This document shows, one piece after another, positions 7,000-16,460 of a stretch of 64,000 nt of DNA. The notes under the pieces are model-generated. The model was not told where the DNA came from. It ran no database searches and worked only from the letters and a program-made list of their open reading frames with translations. Source of the stretch: Burkholderiaceae bacterium. GTDB taxonomy: Bacteria > Pseudomonadota > Gammaproteobacteria > Burkholderiales > Burkholderiaceae_E. The stretch lies in assembly GCA_016710525.1 (NCBI GenBank), contig JADJVQ010000002.1:1-64000 (forward strand), written 5' to 3'. Both the position numbers and the translations under genes were made by a program. Each line of letters starts with the position of its first letter. Within the stretch, counting starts at the first letter, position 1.

Positions 7000-9198
7000 T
7001 CACCAGGCGGCTCCCAGCAGGGTCCCGTCGCCGAGGTAATAGACCTGCCCCTCGATCTGCACACTGCGTGCCCGGCCGATGTCCAGCGCTCCGTAGGCCG
7101 TCTGCGCAGGGGCTGCGGGGCCGAATACCACCGGGAACAGCATCGGCTTGTCGGTCAGACTGCGCGCCCCGGCGCTGACCTCGAATCGCGCCAGCCCCTG
7201 GCGGGTCGGCTCGTAGCCGCCGCGCGGCGTACCGGCGGTTTCGTTGATGCGCAAGGGCAGCGCGACCCGGGTGACATCGCCTTGCGTGAACAGGTTGATG
7301 CCGTGCCGGCTCGTGTCCAGCGCGGTGGCGCTGCCCCGCTGCCCGTACTGGCGGGTGGCGATTTCGCGAGGCCGGGCCGGGTCTGCAACGTCGAACAGGG
7401 CCAGCTTCACGCCGCCCACCAGGCCTTCGCTGTTCGCGTCCTTGCCCACGCCCAGCAGCAGGCCGTCGCCAACCGAGAACAGATAGTCCGAGAAGCCGTT
7501 GGCCTTCAATTCGCCCACCGCTCTGGGGTCGGCCGGATCGGCCAGATCGAGGATGTACAAGGGGTCGGTGCGGCGGAAGGTGACCACATAGGCGCGCGGC
7601 CCGGCAAAGCGCACCGCATAGACCTGTTCGCCCGGCAGGCCGATCGGAGCGCTGCGCCGGGCGTTGGGCAGCGTGGCGATCGCCTGCAGACTCTTGTCCG
7701 CGGAGTTCTCGCGCAGGATGGTGAGCGTGGCCGGCGAGGGTGGCCCGGAGGTGTTCGGCGATGGGAGGGGTGCGTCAATGGCGGCGGCACTGACCATTGC
7801 CGGCAGGAACCAGCCGGTTTCGCCGGTATAGCTCAAGACCCGAAGGTCGCCGTTGTACTCGCTCAGTCGATACGATTTCTTCTCCGGTTCCCAGCCCAGG
7901 TGGCCCGGCACGTTGCCCGTTCCGCGATAGTCGAGGCCGTCGTCGATCAGCTTGAACTTGTGCAGGTCGGTGCTGGTGTCCTGGCGGTAGCTCAGGCCGC
8001 GGGCGTCAGTCGTGTACGCATACCGGGTGCTGGCGAGATACAGGCTGTCGGTCGACAGATAGACAGCCTCCGACCCGCCCACGAAGCATCGGCTGCGCCG
8101 GGTGAGCGCGGTCGATGCCAGGTCGATCACCGTCACCGTGGTGATCTCGGCAGCCGTCGATGCATTGGCGGGCTGCACGAAGCAGTCGGTCTCGTTCACC
8201 AGGGGCGCAGGGGCTGCGTTGCCCACGGTGATGGTCGGCAGGATGTCGGCATTGCCCAGGCGATCCAGGGCCGCGCGGCGCTCGCGCTCGTCGCTGGCCC
8301 ACACGGCGGCCGGCAGGTTCGGCAGCCACTGGGTGACCAGGTACAGCCGGTTGCCGATCAGCCGGCTGGCGGTGAGCCGACCGTCGATGGTCACGCTGGG
8401 CAGCGGCGCGGGCAAGGCCGGATTGGCGATGTCGATCAGCGCGAGACTCAACCGGGGATTGAGTTGCGGCGCGAATGGCAGGCTGGTCGGCTGAGCCGAG
8501 GCCGGGTTCGTGGGAATGCCGATGTAATCCCGGGAGCCGATCGCGACCACCCGTTGCGCCGCGCCCGCCAGGTACAGGCCCGAAAACGAGGCGTCCGAGG
8601 CGATCGTCACACCGGCGAGCGAGGCCAGGCTGCCGTCGGCTTCGCGCCGATGCAGCAGCACGCGGTTGGCGGCAACCAGTGCGGTGGGATCCTGGTTGCG
8701 GACCAGGCTGACCAGCAGTCGGCCGTCGGTCTTGAGCAGGTCGTCTTCATCGACGCCGCCCTCCTGCACGGTGGTGCCTGCGTAGCTGGTGGCGGCGCTC
8801 AGACTGTCCCGGCTGGGCAGGCCGACGCTGCCGGCCGCGAGCCCGCCGGACAGTTCGGCGCCGGAACGCTCCAGACGCTGGCGGACATAGGCGATCAGGT
8901 CGCCGGGACGCGCGGGGCTGAGGGCTTTTTCGCCGAGTGGTGCCGGAGCGGGCGCCGGTCCCGGCGCCGGGGCGGGCGTTGGCGCGGGCGTTGGCGCAGG
9001 GGCGGGCGTCGGTGCCGGGGCGGGTGCAGGGGCGGGCGCCGGTGCCGGTGGGTTTCCCGATCCGCCGCCGCTTGCCAGGTCGCTGCTGCCGCCCCCGCCG
9101 CCGCCGCAGGCACTCAGCGTGCTCAGTGAGACGGCCAGGCCGATCGCCAGCAGGCGGCTTGCGGAGGCGGTCCGATGGGAGTGGTGCGAGATGTTCAT
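7000..9198 (-). CDS. Beta-propeller domain lipoprotein
   Basis: A 732-residue predicted lipoprotein. The signal peptide ends in the lipobox LSAC, followed by a Gly-rich stretch and a long Pro/Ala/Thr linker (about residues 47-90, alternating PA and PTPAPA units) that would lift the domain from the membrane. The rest repeats blade-like units and matches the family of secreted C-terminal beta-propeller proteins distantly related to WD40 (Beta_propel). Recognisable pieces include VDEDDLLKTDGRLLVSL and GLYLAGAAQRVVAIGSRDY. I start it at the ATG at 9198, preceded by AGG in CTGAGGTTTCC. It is divergent from the DUF6502 gene with a palindrome between them. Function unknown; extracytoplasmic binding is the usual guess. 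Confidence 0.8.
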   Translation of the reverse strand: MNISHHSHRTASASRLLAIGLAVSLSTLSACGGGGGGSSDLASGGGSGNPPAPAPAPAPAPAPTPAPAPTPAPTPAPAPGPAPAPAPLGEKALSPARPGDLIAYVRQRLERSGAELSGGLAAGSVGLPSRDSLSAATSYAGTTVQEGGVDEDDLLKTDGRLLVSLVRNQDPTALVAANRVLLHRREADGSLASLAGVTIASDASFSGLYLAGAAQRVVAIGSRDYIGIPTNPASAQPTSLPFAPQLNPRLSLALIDIANPALPAPLPSVTIDGRLTASRLIGNRLYLVTQWLPNLPAAVWASDERERRAALDRLGNADILPTITVGNAAPAPLVNETDCFVQPANASTAAEITTVTVIDLASTALTRRSRCFVGGSEAVYLSTDSLYLASTRYAYTTDARGLSYRQDTSTDLHKFKLIDDGLDYRGTGNVPGHLGWEPEKKSYRLSEYNGDLRVLSYTGETGWFLPAMVSAAAIDAPLPSPNTSGPPSPATLTILRENSADKSLQAIATLPNARRSAPIGLPGEQVYAVRFAGPRAYVVTFRRTDPLYILDLADPADPRAVGELKANGFSDYLFSVGDGLLLGVGKDANSEGLVGGVKLALFDVADPARPREIATRQYGQRGSATALDTSRHGINLFTQGDVTRVALPLRINETAGTPRGGYEPTRQGLARFEVSAGARSLTDKPMLFPVVFGPAAPAQTAYGALDIGRARSVQIEGQVYYLGDGTLLGAAW

Positions 9199-9232
9199 GG
9201 AAACCTCAGCGATCGATCGTTCGAGCATGATT

Positions 9233-9249
9233 GTGGGATATTATCCCAC
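9233..9249. promoter_or_regulatory. Perfect palindrome between divergent genes
   Basis: GTGGGATA-T-TATCCCAC, eight-base arms around one central base, lies 34 bases upstream of the lipoprotein start and ends two bases before the DUF6502 start codon. In GC-rich surroundings such an AT-centred palindrome looks like an operator. Bound protein unknown. Confidence 0.5.
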
Positions 9250-9251
9250 GC

Positions 9252-10229
9252 ATGACATCCAGTCCATCCCCAGTGCCGACCTCCCGTTCGACACTTGTCC
9301 TGGCCACCGTCGTTGCGGTCATCAAGCCGCTGGTGCGCCTGCTGCTGCGGCATGGCGTGGCCTATCCGGCGTTCGTGGCAGCGCTCAAGCCGGTCTTCCT
9401 CGCGGCCGCGCGCGACGAGCTGGCCGGGCGCGGCATGGTGCAGACCGACAGTGCGCTCAGCCTGCTGTCCGGGGTGCACCGGCGCGATGTGAGGACCTTG
9501 CTGCGCGGGCCGGGCGCGGTCGACACGATCTCGAGCGGGCCCGCGCGTGCGCCGGCTGGTGCCCTCGAGCGGACAGCGCCCGCCGGCGAGCCATCGGGCA
9601 CCGACCATGAGCCGCCGCGCACGGTTCCCGATGAGCAGCCGCGCACGGTCCCCGAGGCGCCGCGTCCCGCCCTGGGTCTCGCGGGCGAGGTGGTTGCACG
9701 CTGGCTGGGCGATCCGCGCTACCTCGGCGCCGACGATCAGCCGCGGGCACTGTCGCGAGGTCCATCGCCCGCCGGCTTCGATGCGCTGGTCCAGGCGATC
9801 AGCAGCGACGTGCGGCCGCGGGCGGTGCTGGACGAACTGCTGCGCCTGGGTGTGGCCGAATTCGACGAGACAGGCGCCCAGGTCCGCCTGCGTGCCGCGG
9901 GCTTTGCGCCGCGCCAGGGATTCGAGGAGATGGCCTGGCTGATGCGCGCCAATCTGCACGACCACCTCGCGGGCGCCTGCGCCAATCTCGACGAGGACCG
10001 CAACTTCCTCGAGCAGTCGATCCACGTCGACGAGATCACGCAGGCGTCGGCGCTGCACCTGCATCGAGTGGCCGCCCAGGCCTGGCGCCAGGCGTTTCGC
10101 ACGGTCATGCGAGAGGCACAGTCACGTTTCGACCACGATGCCGCCCATGCCGATCCGGCACTGCGCACGCAGCGCGCCCGCTTCGGCGCCTACTTCTACG
10201 ACACCCGCCAAGAGGCCTCCCATGAATGA
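9252..10229 (+). CDS. DUF6502 family protein
   Basis: A 325-residue protein. The N-terminal part LVRLLLRHGVAYPAFVAALKPVFLAAARDEL, with the following VHRRDVRTLL, fits DUF6502, a family common in beta- and gammaproteobacteria with a helix-turn-helix-like start and unknown function. A Pro/Arg-rich insert (about residues 95-140) separates it from a helical C-terminal half containing SIHVDEITQASALHLHR. It overlaps the next gene, a lipoprotein, by eight bases. The putative operator at 9233-9249 abuts its start codon, consistent with tight or autogenous control, though that is inference. Confidence 0.75.
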   Translation: MTSSPSPVPTSRSTLVLATVVAVIKPLVRLLLRHGVAYPAFVAALKPVFLAAARDELAGRGMVQTDSALSLLSGVHRRDVRTLLRGPGAVDTISSGPARAPAGALERTAPAGEPSGTDHEPPRTVPDEQPRTVPEAPRPALGLAGEVVARWLGDPRYLGADDQPRALSRGPSPAGFDALVQAISSDVRPRAVLDELLRLGVAEFDETGAQVRLRAAGFAPRQGFEEMAWLMRANLHDHLAGACANLDEDRNFLEQSIHVDEITQASALHLHRVAAQAWRQAFRTVMREAQSRFDHDAAHADPALRTQRARFGAYFYDTRQEASHE

Positions 10230-10743
10230 GATCCCGAAGGAACGGCGGCGGCATCGCGGCGCCGCCCGCGATGTGGCCGCGTTGCCGTTCGCCTTGCGTG
10301 CGCTGCTCGCTCTGGTCCTCTCGTCGCTGCTGTTTGCCTGCGGGCCGGGCACCGGGGGCACCGGGACCGGCCCTGACGCGGGGGCCAGCGCGGGGCCGGG
10401 CGACTCGCTGGCGGCGCAGGGCGATCTGCTGGGCAGCTGGCGCGGTGGCGATGCGCTGGCCGTTTTCGAGCCGCAGCGAATTCGGGTGCAGCAGGGCTGC
10501 CGGGTGTTCGGATTCGACGGAGGCTGGAGCCTGGATCCGCTGCGCGGCCTGGACCTGGCGCTGCGCTCCGACAGCACGGCGACCGGCCCCGCCAGCGGCG
10601 GCACAGTGCGCTTGCAGGTCGTGCGGATCGATGCCGATCGGATCCGGATGACGCTGAGCGACGCGGCCGGTGTCGTTCTGATCGGGCCGCTGGAAGCGCG
10701 GCGTGCGCCCGCCCAGCCCCTGCTCAGCGAGCCGGGCTGCTGA
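10222..10743 (+). CDS. Small lipoprotein of unknown function
   Basis: A 173-residue protein starting within the end of the DUF6502 gene (ATGAATGA overlap), so co-translated with it. The N-terminus is basic (PKERRRHRG), then a hydrophobic segment ends in LLFAC, a plausible lipobox, followed by a Gly/Thr/Ala-rich linker. The C-terminal domain (LLGSWRGGDALAVFEPQRI, CRVFGFDGGWSLDPLRG) looks like a small lipocalin-like or META-like beta-domain, but I cannot assign a family. Partnership with DUF6502 is suggested by the overlap only. Confidence 0.65.
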   Translation: MNEIPKERRRHRGAARDVAALPFALRALLALVLSSLLFACGPGTGGTGTGPDAGASAGPGDSLAAQGDLLGSWRGGDALAVFEPQRIRVQQGCRVFGFDGGWSLDPLRGLDLALRSDSTATGPASGGTVRLQVVRIDADRIRMTLSDAAGVVLIGPLEARRAPAQPLLSEPGC

Positions 10744-12067
10744 GCGCCGTCTTGCGCCGGCTCGCCGCAAGCAGGACGACGCCCGTGATGGCCGGCAGCA
10801 GGGCCAATCCGGCAAACACCGCCGAGTAGCTGCCGCTGAGGCTGACCAGGCCGGCGAATATCGCCGTGCCGCTCATGCCGCCCAGAAACGTCAGGAACTG
10901 GGTGGCGCCGGTGGTTTGCGCCACCTTGTGCGGCGCCACGTGGCGAACCAGGTCGGCGAAGTACACGCCGTTCCACGACACCGCGGTGGCCGCGCAGGCG
11001 AGCGTGATGCCCAGCATCACGATGCTGGGGCTGTCGGCCGGCGCAAGTCCCAGCATCAGCATGCTGGCGGCCATCGCCAGCCCCAGCATGCCCAGAAGCC
11101 GCGTGGGGTCCACCCATCGGTCGGCAACGTGGCCCCAGCCGATCCGGGCCACCACGCTGGCCGCCTGCGAAGCCGCCAGCAGGCTGGCCGCCAGGGCCAG
11201 CGTGTAGTGATGTTCGATCTTCAGCATCGACACCAGGAAGGTGAGGAAGCTGACCTGGATTAGTGCGTAGATCAGCGAGGTGATCGCCAGCTGGCGCGTT
11301 GGCGGGAAGGCCATCACTTCGCGCAACGGCGCGATCAGGCGCGTGCGTAGCGATTCGACGAAACCCGGCGCGGCCGAATCGCCGGCGCCCTCGGGCGCCT
11401 GGTTCGAATTGCCGGCGCCTGCGGGCGCCTGGTTCGTCGCAGCAGCCGGCTCCTGCGCGAGCTCGAGGCGGCGGCGGGTCGGCCCGATCGTCAGCGCGGC
11501 CAGCGTGATCGCCGCGGCCAGCACCAGCACCGCGCTGGGCCAGCGCATCAGTGCGAGCAGCGCCGGCATCGCCAGTCCGGCGAGCGCTACGCCCAGCGGC
11601 ACGCCGGTCTGCTTGATCGAAAAGAACAGCCCGCGGCGCGCGGGCGGCGCGTGCCGGCTGAGGATGTCGGCGGCGGCGGGATTGGTCAGCCCGTAGCCGA
11701 CTCCGAGCAGCAGCGCACCCGGCAGCAGCAGCAGCGGGTGGCCGGCGGCCATCAGGCACATGCCGCCGGCCGAGGCCGCCAGTGCGCCCTGGCTGGTGCG
11801 CACCGAACCATGCCGCAGCGCCAGCCAGCCGCCGTTCAATCCCGACAGCATGGCCGCCAGGTAGGCCAGGCTCACCAGCCAGCCGACGTGCTGCGCACCG
11901 ACGCCGATCTCGCCGGCGATGACCGGCGCGAGCACCGACGGACTGGTCATCGCGACCGTGGCGATCATCTGCACCGACAGGGTCACCGACAGCGCGGTGA
12001 ACGGAGCGAGGGCAGGGGCGGCCGGGGTGCCCGGCAGCGGTGAGCGCACCGGCGCGGCCGCGGGCAC
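10724..12067 (-). CDS. MFS transporter
   Basis: A major facilitator protein with about twelve hydrophobic segments. Typical features are the N-terminal VTLSVQMIATVAMTSPSVLAPVIAG helix region, a basic, charged central loop after TRRRLEL, and the second half beginning TRQLAITSLIYALIQVSFL. The central loop carries a repeated Ala/Pro/Gly/Asn stretch (QAPAGAGNSNQAPEGAGDS). The reading frame stays open upstream, so the start is uncertain; I use the GTG at 12067, giving 447 residues, because longer versions add Arg/Pro-rich sequence unlike a transporter. Its 3' end overlaps the convergent lipoprotein gene by 20 bases. Substrate unknown. Confidence 0.75.
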   Translation of the reverse strand: MPAAAPVRSPLPGTPAAPALAPFTALSVTLSVQMIATVAMTSPSVLAPVIAGEIGVGAQHVGWLVSLAYLAAMLSGLNGGWLALRHGSVRTSQGALAASAGGMCLMAAGHPLLLLPGALLLGVGYGLTNPAAADILSRHAPPARRGLFFSIKQTGVPLGVALAGLAMPALLALMRWPSAVLVLAAAITLAALTIGPTRRRLELAQEPAAATNQAPAGAGNSNQAPEGAGDSAAPGFVESLRTRLIAPLREVMAFPPTRQLAITSLIYALIQVSFLTFLVSMLKIEHHYTLALAASLLAASQAASVVARIGWGHVADRWVDPTRLLGMLGLAMAASMLMLGLAPADSPSIVMLGITLACAATAVSWNGVYFADLVRHVAPHKVAQTTGATQFLTFLGGMSGTAIFAGLVSLSGSYSAVFAGLALLPAITGVVLLAASRRKTALSSPAR

Positions 12068-12361
12068 GCCCGGTCGGTCGGGGCGGGAATCGGGAGGGGG
12101 TGCGGGCACGACGAGGGCGGGACGACCGGAAAGCGGGGCAGCCGCCAGTGTGGTCGCTGTGCCTGAAGACCGGCAAGTCGCCAGGTACCGGATCCGGGCG
12201 AATCGCTGCGACCCGGCATCGCGCGCGCCCGCGGCCGGCTGGCACCCGATGGCGGCAGCGGCGCGGCGCAGCCGCCTTGCGGTTGGCGCTATGCTGTCGG
12301 CCTCGCCTCGCGCGCGCCCGACCAACCGCGCGCCCGATCAACCCCTCGACGGAGCCCGGCC

Positions 12362-13687
12362 ATGGGACACAGTGAACTTCAGATCGACCAGCAGGCGCGC
12401 CAGCCCTTCTGGATGCCGTTCTCGCCCAACAAGGAGTTCAAGCAGGAGCCGCGGATGTTCGTGCGGGCCCAGGGCCTGTACTGCTACACACCCGATGGGC
12501 GCGAGGTGATCGACGCGTCCTCGGGCCTGTTCTGCGTGGCCGCCGGCCACTGCCGTCCCGAGATCGCGCAGGCGGTCTTCGATCAGCTGAATTCGCTGGA
12601 TTTCGTCGCGCCCTTCCTGCGTGCGCACCCCAAGTCGTTCGAGCTCGCGCAGCGCATCATCGAGTACACGCCGCCCGGCATGAACCGGGTGTTCTTCGTG
12701 AACTCGGGATCCGAATCGGTGGACACCGCCATGAAGATGGCGCTGATGTACCACCGCGTGCGCGGCGAGCCGCAGCGCCAGCTGTTCATCAGCCGCGAGC
12801 GCGCCTATCACGGTGTCAACATGGGCGGCGTGTCGCTGGCCGGCATGGCCAACAACCGGCGCGCCTTCGGCACCGGCATGGCCGGCGTCTATCACATGCG
12901 CCATACGGCCCTGCCGCAGAACCGCTTCGCGGTCGGCCAGCCCGAGCACGGCGCCGAACTGGCCGACGACCTGCTGCGCTTCTGCCAGCTGTATGGCGGC
13001 GAGAACATCGCGGCGGTGTTCGTCGAGCCCACCGCCGGTTCGTTCGGCTGCCTGCCCCCGCCCAAGGGCTACCTGAACCGGCTGCGCGAGATCTGCGATG
13101 CGCACGGCATCCTGCTGGTGTTCGACGAGGTCATCACCGGCTGGGGCCGCATGGGCGCGAACTTCGGCGCCCAGGCCTTCGGCGTGACGCCCGACCTGAT
13201 GACCATGGCCAAGGCGCTCACCAATGGCGCGCAGCCGATGGGCGCGGTGGCGGCCCGCCAGGGCGTCTACGACACCATCACCAACGCCGGCCCCGAGCGC
13301 GGCGTGGAGTTCTTCCACGGCTACACCTATTCGGCCCACCCGGCCGCCTGTGCCGCCGGCCTGGCGATGATGGACATCTTCCGCGACGAAAAGCTCATCG
13401 AGCGCGCCGCGCAGATGACGCCGTATTTCCTGGAGTCGATGTTCGCTTTGAAGGACCTGGCCATCGTCTCGGACATCCGCGGCGTCGGCATGATGGCGGC
13501 GATCGATGTCGCCCCCGACGCCACCCCGGGCGCGCGTGGCCACGAGGCGCAAAAGCGCCTGTTCGATGCCGGCCTGAACTTGAAGAACACCGGCGATGCG
13601 CTGATCATCGCGCCGCCCTTCGTGGCCGAGCGCCATCACATCGACGAAATCGCCGGCAAGCTGCGCGCCGTGCTCGCCACCCTGTAA
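12362..13687 (+). CDS. Omega-amino acid:pyruvate-type class III aminotransferase
   Basis: A 441-residue PLP-dependent transaminase of the beta-alanine:pyruvate type. Matching features are FWMPFSPNKEF at the start, VFFVNSGSESVDTAMKMA (cofactor phosphate region), AYHGVNMGGVSLAGM, FDEVITGWGRMG with the cofactor-ring aspartate, and MAKALTNGAQPMGAV with the Schiff-base lysine. It would move the amino group of beta-alanine or another omega-amino acid to pyruvate, releasing a semialdehyde. The aldehyde dehydrogenase at 14923 could oxidise that product, and the MetE-like gene between them starts within this stop codon. Exact substrate is inferred from family, not from binding residues. Confidence 0.88.
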   Translation: MGHSELQIDQQARQPFWMPFSPNKEFKQEPRMFVRAQGLYCYTPDGREVIDASSGLFCVAAGHCRPEIAQAVFDQLNSLDFVAPFLRAHPKSFELAQRIIEYTPPGMNRVFFVNSGSESVDTAMKMALMYHRVRGEPQRQLFISRERAYHGVNMGGVSLAGMANNRRAFGTGMAGVYHMRHTALPQNRFAVGQPEHGAELADDLLRFCQLYGGENIAAVFVEPTAGSFGCLPPPKGYLNRLREICDAHGILLVFDEVITGWGRMGANFGAQAFGVTPDLMTMAKALTNGAQPMGAVAARQGVYDTITNAGPERGVEFFHGYTYSAHPAACAAGLAMMDIFRDEKLIERAAQMTPYFLESMFALKDLAIVSDIRGVGMMAAIDVAPDATPGARGHEAQKRLFDAGLNLKNTGDALIIAPPFVAERHHIDEIAGKLRAVLATL

Positions 13688-14826
13688 TGCCCGGAGCAAC
13701 CGCCATGGCCCCGCCCGCCGCCCGTCCGCCTGTCCGCCCGCCCTTCAGGGCCGACCATGTCGGCAGCCTGCTTCGGCCTGCCTCGCTCGCCCAGGCGCGC
13801 GATCGATTCAAGCGCGGCGAACTGGCCGCGCCCGCGCTGCGCGAGCTCGAAGACGCGGCGATCCGCGAGGTCGTGGCTCGCCAGCAGTCGATCGGCCTGC
13901 CCTCGATCACCGACGGCGAGTTCCGCCGCGACTGGTGGCACCTCGACTTCCTCGCGCAGCTCGACGGCGTGACGAGCGCCGAGAACCCCGGCCCCAAGTT
14001 CAAGATCGCCGGCCAGTCCGAACAGCCGCCCATCGTCTCGGTCACCGGGCGCATCGGCTGCTCGCGCCCGATCATGGCCGACCACTTCGCCTTCCTGAAG
14101 TCGGTCGTCAGCCAGGGCACCGCCAAGATGACGATTCCGTCGCCCTCGATGCTGCATCTGCGCGGCGGGCGCGCCTCGATCTCGAAATCGGTCTATCCCG
14201 ACCTGGCCCAGTTCTGGGCCGACACCGCGGCCGCCTACCGGGTGGCGATCCGGCACCTGGCCGATGCCGGCTGCACCTACCTGCAGCTGGACGACATCAC
14301 CTTCGCCTACCTGTGCGATCCCAAGATCCAGGAGAACTGCCGCGCCAATGGCGATGACCCGGCCGCCTTGCCGCGAATCTACGCCGACACCATCAACGCG
14401 GCTCTGGCCGACCGGCCCGCGGGCATGGCGGTCACCATCCACACCTGCCGCGGCAACTTCAAGAGCGCCTGGGTCGCCGAGGGCGGATACGACCCGGTGG
14501 TCGAGGCGATGTTCAGCGCCGATGTCGATGGCTTCTTCATGGAGTTCGACAGCGTTCGTGCCGGCGGTTTCGAGCCGCTGAAGGCGCTGCCCGCCGGCAA
14601 GAAGGTGGTGCTGGGCCTGGTCACCACCAAGCTGGGCGAACTCGAGAGCGCCGACGACCTGAAGCGGCGCATCGACGAGGCCGCGCGCTTCGTGCCGCTG
14701 GACAACCTGTGCCTGTCGCCGCAGTGCGGCTTCTCGAGCACCCACCACGGCAACGCGCTGTCGCAGGACGACCAGTGGCGCAAGCTCGAGCGGGTGGTGG
14801 AAGTGGCCCGCCAGGTCTGGGGCTGA
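13687..14826 (+). CDS. MetE-like (cobalamin-independent methionine synthase II family) protein
   Basis: A 379-residue TIM-barrel protein resembling only the C-terminal catalytic half of MetE, as in the YxjG/YxjH-type short homologues. Visible signatures are FRADHVGSLLRP near the start, ITDGEFRRDWWH, TYLQLDDITFAYLCD, VTIHTCRGNFK and LSPQCGFSSTHHGN, which include the His, Cys and second Cys expected to hold zinc. Full MetE is about 760 residues, so the folate-binding half is missing and the methyl donor may differ. The start codon overlaps the aminotransferase stop by one base, suggesting a role in the same pathway. Confidence 0.8.
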   Translation: MPGATAMAPPAARPPVRPPFRADHVGSLLRPASLAQARDRFKRGELAAPALRELEDAAIREVVARQQSIGLPSITDGEFRRDWWHLDFLAQLDGVTSAENPGPKFKIAGQSEQPPIVSVTGRIGCSRPIMADHFAFLKSVVSQGTAKMTIPSPSMLHLRGGRASISKSVYPDLAQFWADTAAAYRVAIRHLADAGCTYLQLDDITFAYLCDPKIQENCRANGDDPAALPRIYADTINAALADRPAGMAVTIHTCRGNFKSAWVAEGGYDPVVEAMFSADVDGFFMEFDSVRAGGFEPLKALPAGKKVVLGLVTTKLGELESADDLKRRIDEAARFVPLDNLCLSPQCGFSSTHHGNALSQDDQWRKLERVVEVARQVWG

Positions 14827-14922
14827 TCGCCCGCCAATTGCCGGACACCCTGGTCACCAGTTCGACCGAGACACGCGGGCATCGACCCGCGATCGACCCT
14901 CTTACATCGTCAGGAGACTTGC

Positions 14923-16353
14923 ATGTACGAAACCCTTGCCCTTTACATCGATGGCCAGTTCCTGAGCGGCGATGGCCGCCGCGAACAGGACGTCTGGGAC
15001 CCGGCCACCGGCCAGACCATCGCCAAGCTGCCGCATGCCAGCCGCGCCGATCTGGACCATGCGCTGGCCAGCGCCCAGAAGGCCTTCCAGAGCTGGAAGC
15101 ACAGCTCGCCGATGGACCGCAGCAAGATCCTGCGAAAGGTGGCCGAACTGGCCCGCGAGCGCGCGAAGGAGATCGGCCACAACATCACGCTCGACCAGGG
15201 CAAGCCGCTGGCCGAAGCCATTGCCGAGGTCGTGTCCTGCGCCGACCACGCCGACTGGCATGCCGAAGAGTGCCGGCGCATTTATGGCCGTGTGGTGCCG
15301 GCGCGCCTGCCCAACGTGCGCCAGACGGTGGTGCGCGAACCGATCGGGGTGGTGGCCGCGTTCACGCCCTGGAACTTCCCGTTCAACCAGGCCATCCGCA
15401 AGATCTGCGCGGCGATCGGCGCCGGCTGCACGATCATCATCAAGGGCCCCGAAGATTCGCCCAGCGCGGTGGTCGCCATCGCCCGGCTGTTCCATGATGC
15501 GGGCCTGCCCCCGGGCATCCTGAACCTGGTCTGGGGCGTGCCGGCCGAGGTGTCCGAATACCTGATCAAGTCGCCGATCGTGCGCAAGATCTCGTTCACC
15601 GGCTCGGTGCCGGTGGGCAAGCAGCTGGCGGCGCTGGCCTCGGCCCACATGAAGCGCTCCACGATGGAGCTGGGCGGTCACTCGCCGGTGATCGTGTTCG
15701 ATGACGCCGACGTCGAGCGTGCCGCCGAGATGCTGGTCGGTTTCAAGTTCCGCAATGCCGGCCAGGTGTGCGTGTCGCCCACCCGCTTCTATGTGCAGGA
15801 AAAGGCCTACGACAAGTTCGTGGCCAAGTTCATCGAGGCCACCCGTGCGATCACCGTCGGCCACGGCCTGGAGCCGGCCACCAAGATGGGTCCGCTGGCC
15901 CATGAGCGCCGCGTGCCGGCGATGGAGTCCTTCGTCGAGGACGCGCGCGCGGTCGGCGCCAATGTGCAGGTGGGCGGCGGGCGCATGAGCGGCGCGGGCA
16001 ACTTCTTCGCGCCCACGGTGGTCACCGAGGTGCCCGATCACGCGCGCCTGATGACGCTGGAGCCGTTCGGCCCGATCGCGCCGATCACCCGCTTTTCCAC
16101 CTTCGACGAGGTGGTCGCGCGCGCCAACAGCCTGCCCTACGGGCTGGCTTCGTTCGCCTTCACCACGTCGGCCAAGACCTCGCAGGCGATCGGCATGGCG
16201 CTGGAGGCCGGCATGGTCAGCATCAACCACTGGGGCCTGGCGCTGCCCGAGCTGCCGTTCGGCGGCATCAAGGACAGCGGCATCGGCAGCGAGGGCGGCA
16301 CCGAAACCTTCGACGGCTACCTGAACACCAAGCTGATCAGCGAGATGCACTGA
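14923..16353 (+). CDS. NAD(P)-dependent aldehyde dehydrogenase (semialdehyde type)
   Basis: A 476-residue aldehyde dehydrogenase of standard length. The Rossmann region has FTPWNFPFNQ, then FTGSVPVGKQLA, the general-base glutamate in MELGGHSPVIV, and the nucleophilic cysteine in NAGQVCVSPTRF. The C-terminal LPFGGIKDSGIGSEGG is usual for succinate-semialdehyde-type enzymes. It follows the aminotransferase and MetE-like genes and probably oxidises the semialdehyde formed by the transaminase. A strong GC hairpin lies just after the stop. Substrate assignment is by context. Confidence 0.88.
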   Translation: MYETLALYIDGQFLSGDGRREQDVWDPATGQTIAKLPHASRADLDHALASAQKAFQSWKHSSPMDRSKILRKVAELARERAKEIGHNITLDQGKPLAEAIAEVVSCADHADWHAEECRRIYGRVVPARLPNVRQTVVREPIGVVAAFTPWNFPFNQAIRKICAAIGAGCTIIIKGPEDSPSAVVAIARLFHDAGLPPGILNLVWGVPAEVSEYLIKSPIVRKISFTGSVPVGKQLAALASAHMKRSTMELGGHSPVIVFDDADVERAAEMLVGFKFRNAGQVCVSPTRFYVQEKAYDKFVAKFIEATRAITVGHGLEPATKMGPLAHERRVPAMESFVEDARAVGANVQVGGGRMSGAGNFFAPTVVTEVPDHARLMTLEPFGPIAPITRFSTFDEVVARANSLPYGLASFAFTTSAKTSQAIGMALEAGMVSINHWGLALPELPFGGIKDSGIGSEGGTETFDGYLNTKLISEMH

Positions 16354-16366
16354 TCGGCGAGCGCCT

Positions 16367-16388
16367 GCGGGCGCCAGGGGGCGCCCGC
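16367..16388. terminator. Hairpin between convergent genes
   Basis: GCGGGCGCC-AGGG-GGCGCCCGC is a perfect nine-base stem with four-base loop, 14 bases after the aldehyde dehydrogenase stop and about 70 bases before the end of the convergent SRPBCC gene. It could end transcription from either side; no T-run is present. Confidence 0.5.
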
Positions 16389-16460
16389 GGCCGGAGGCCG
16401 GCGGCGCCGTGCGGGCACGGGCGACGGCCTGAGACGCCGCGCGGGTGCCGGCACGCGGTC

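Noticed and set aside
6991..9129. A 712-codon plus-strand frame opposite the beta-propeller lipoprotein
   Set aside because: No domain, no ribosome-binding site; the minus frame has a lipobox and propeller blades.
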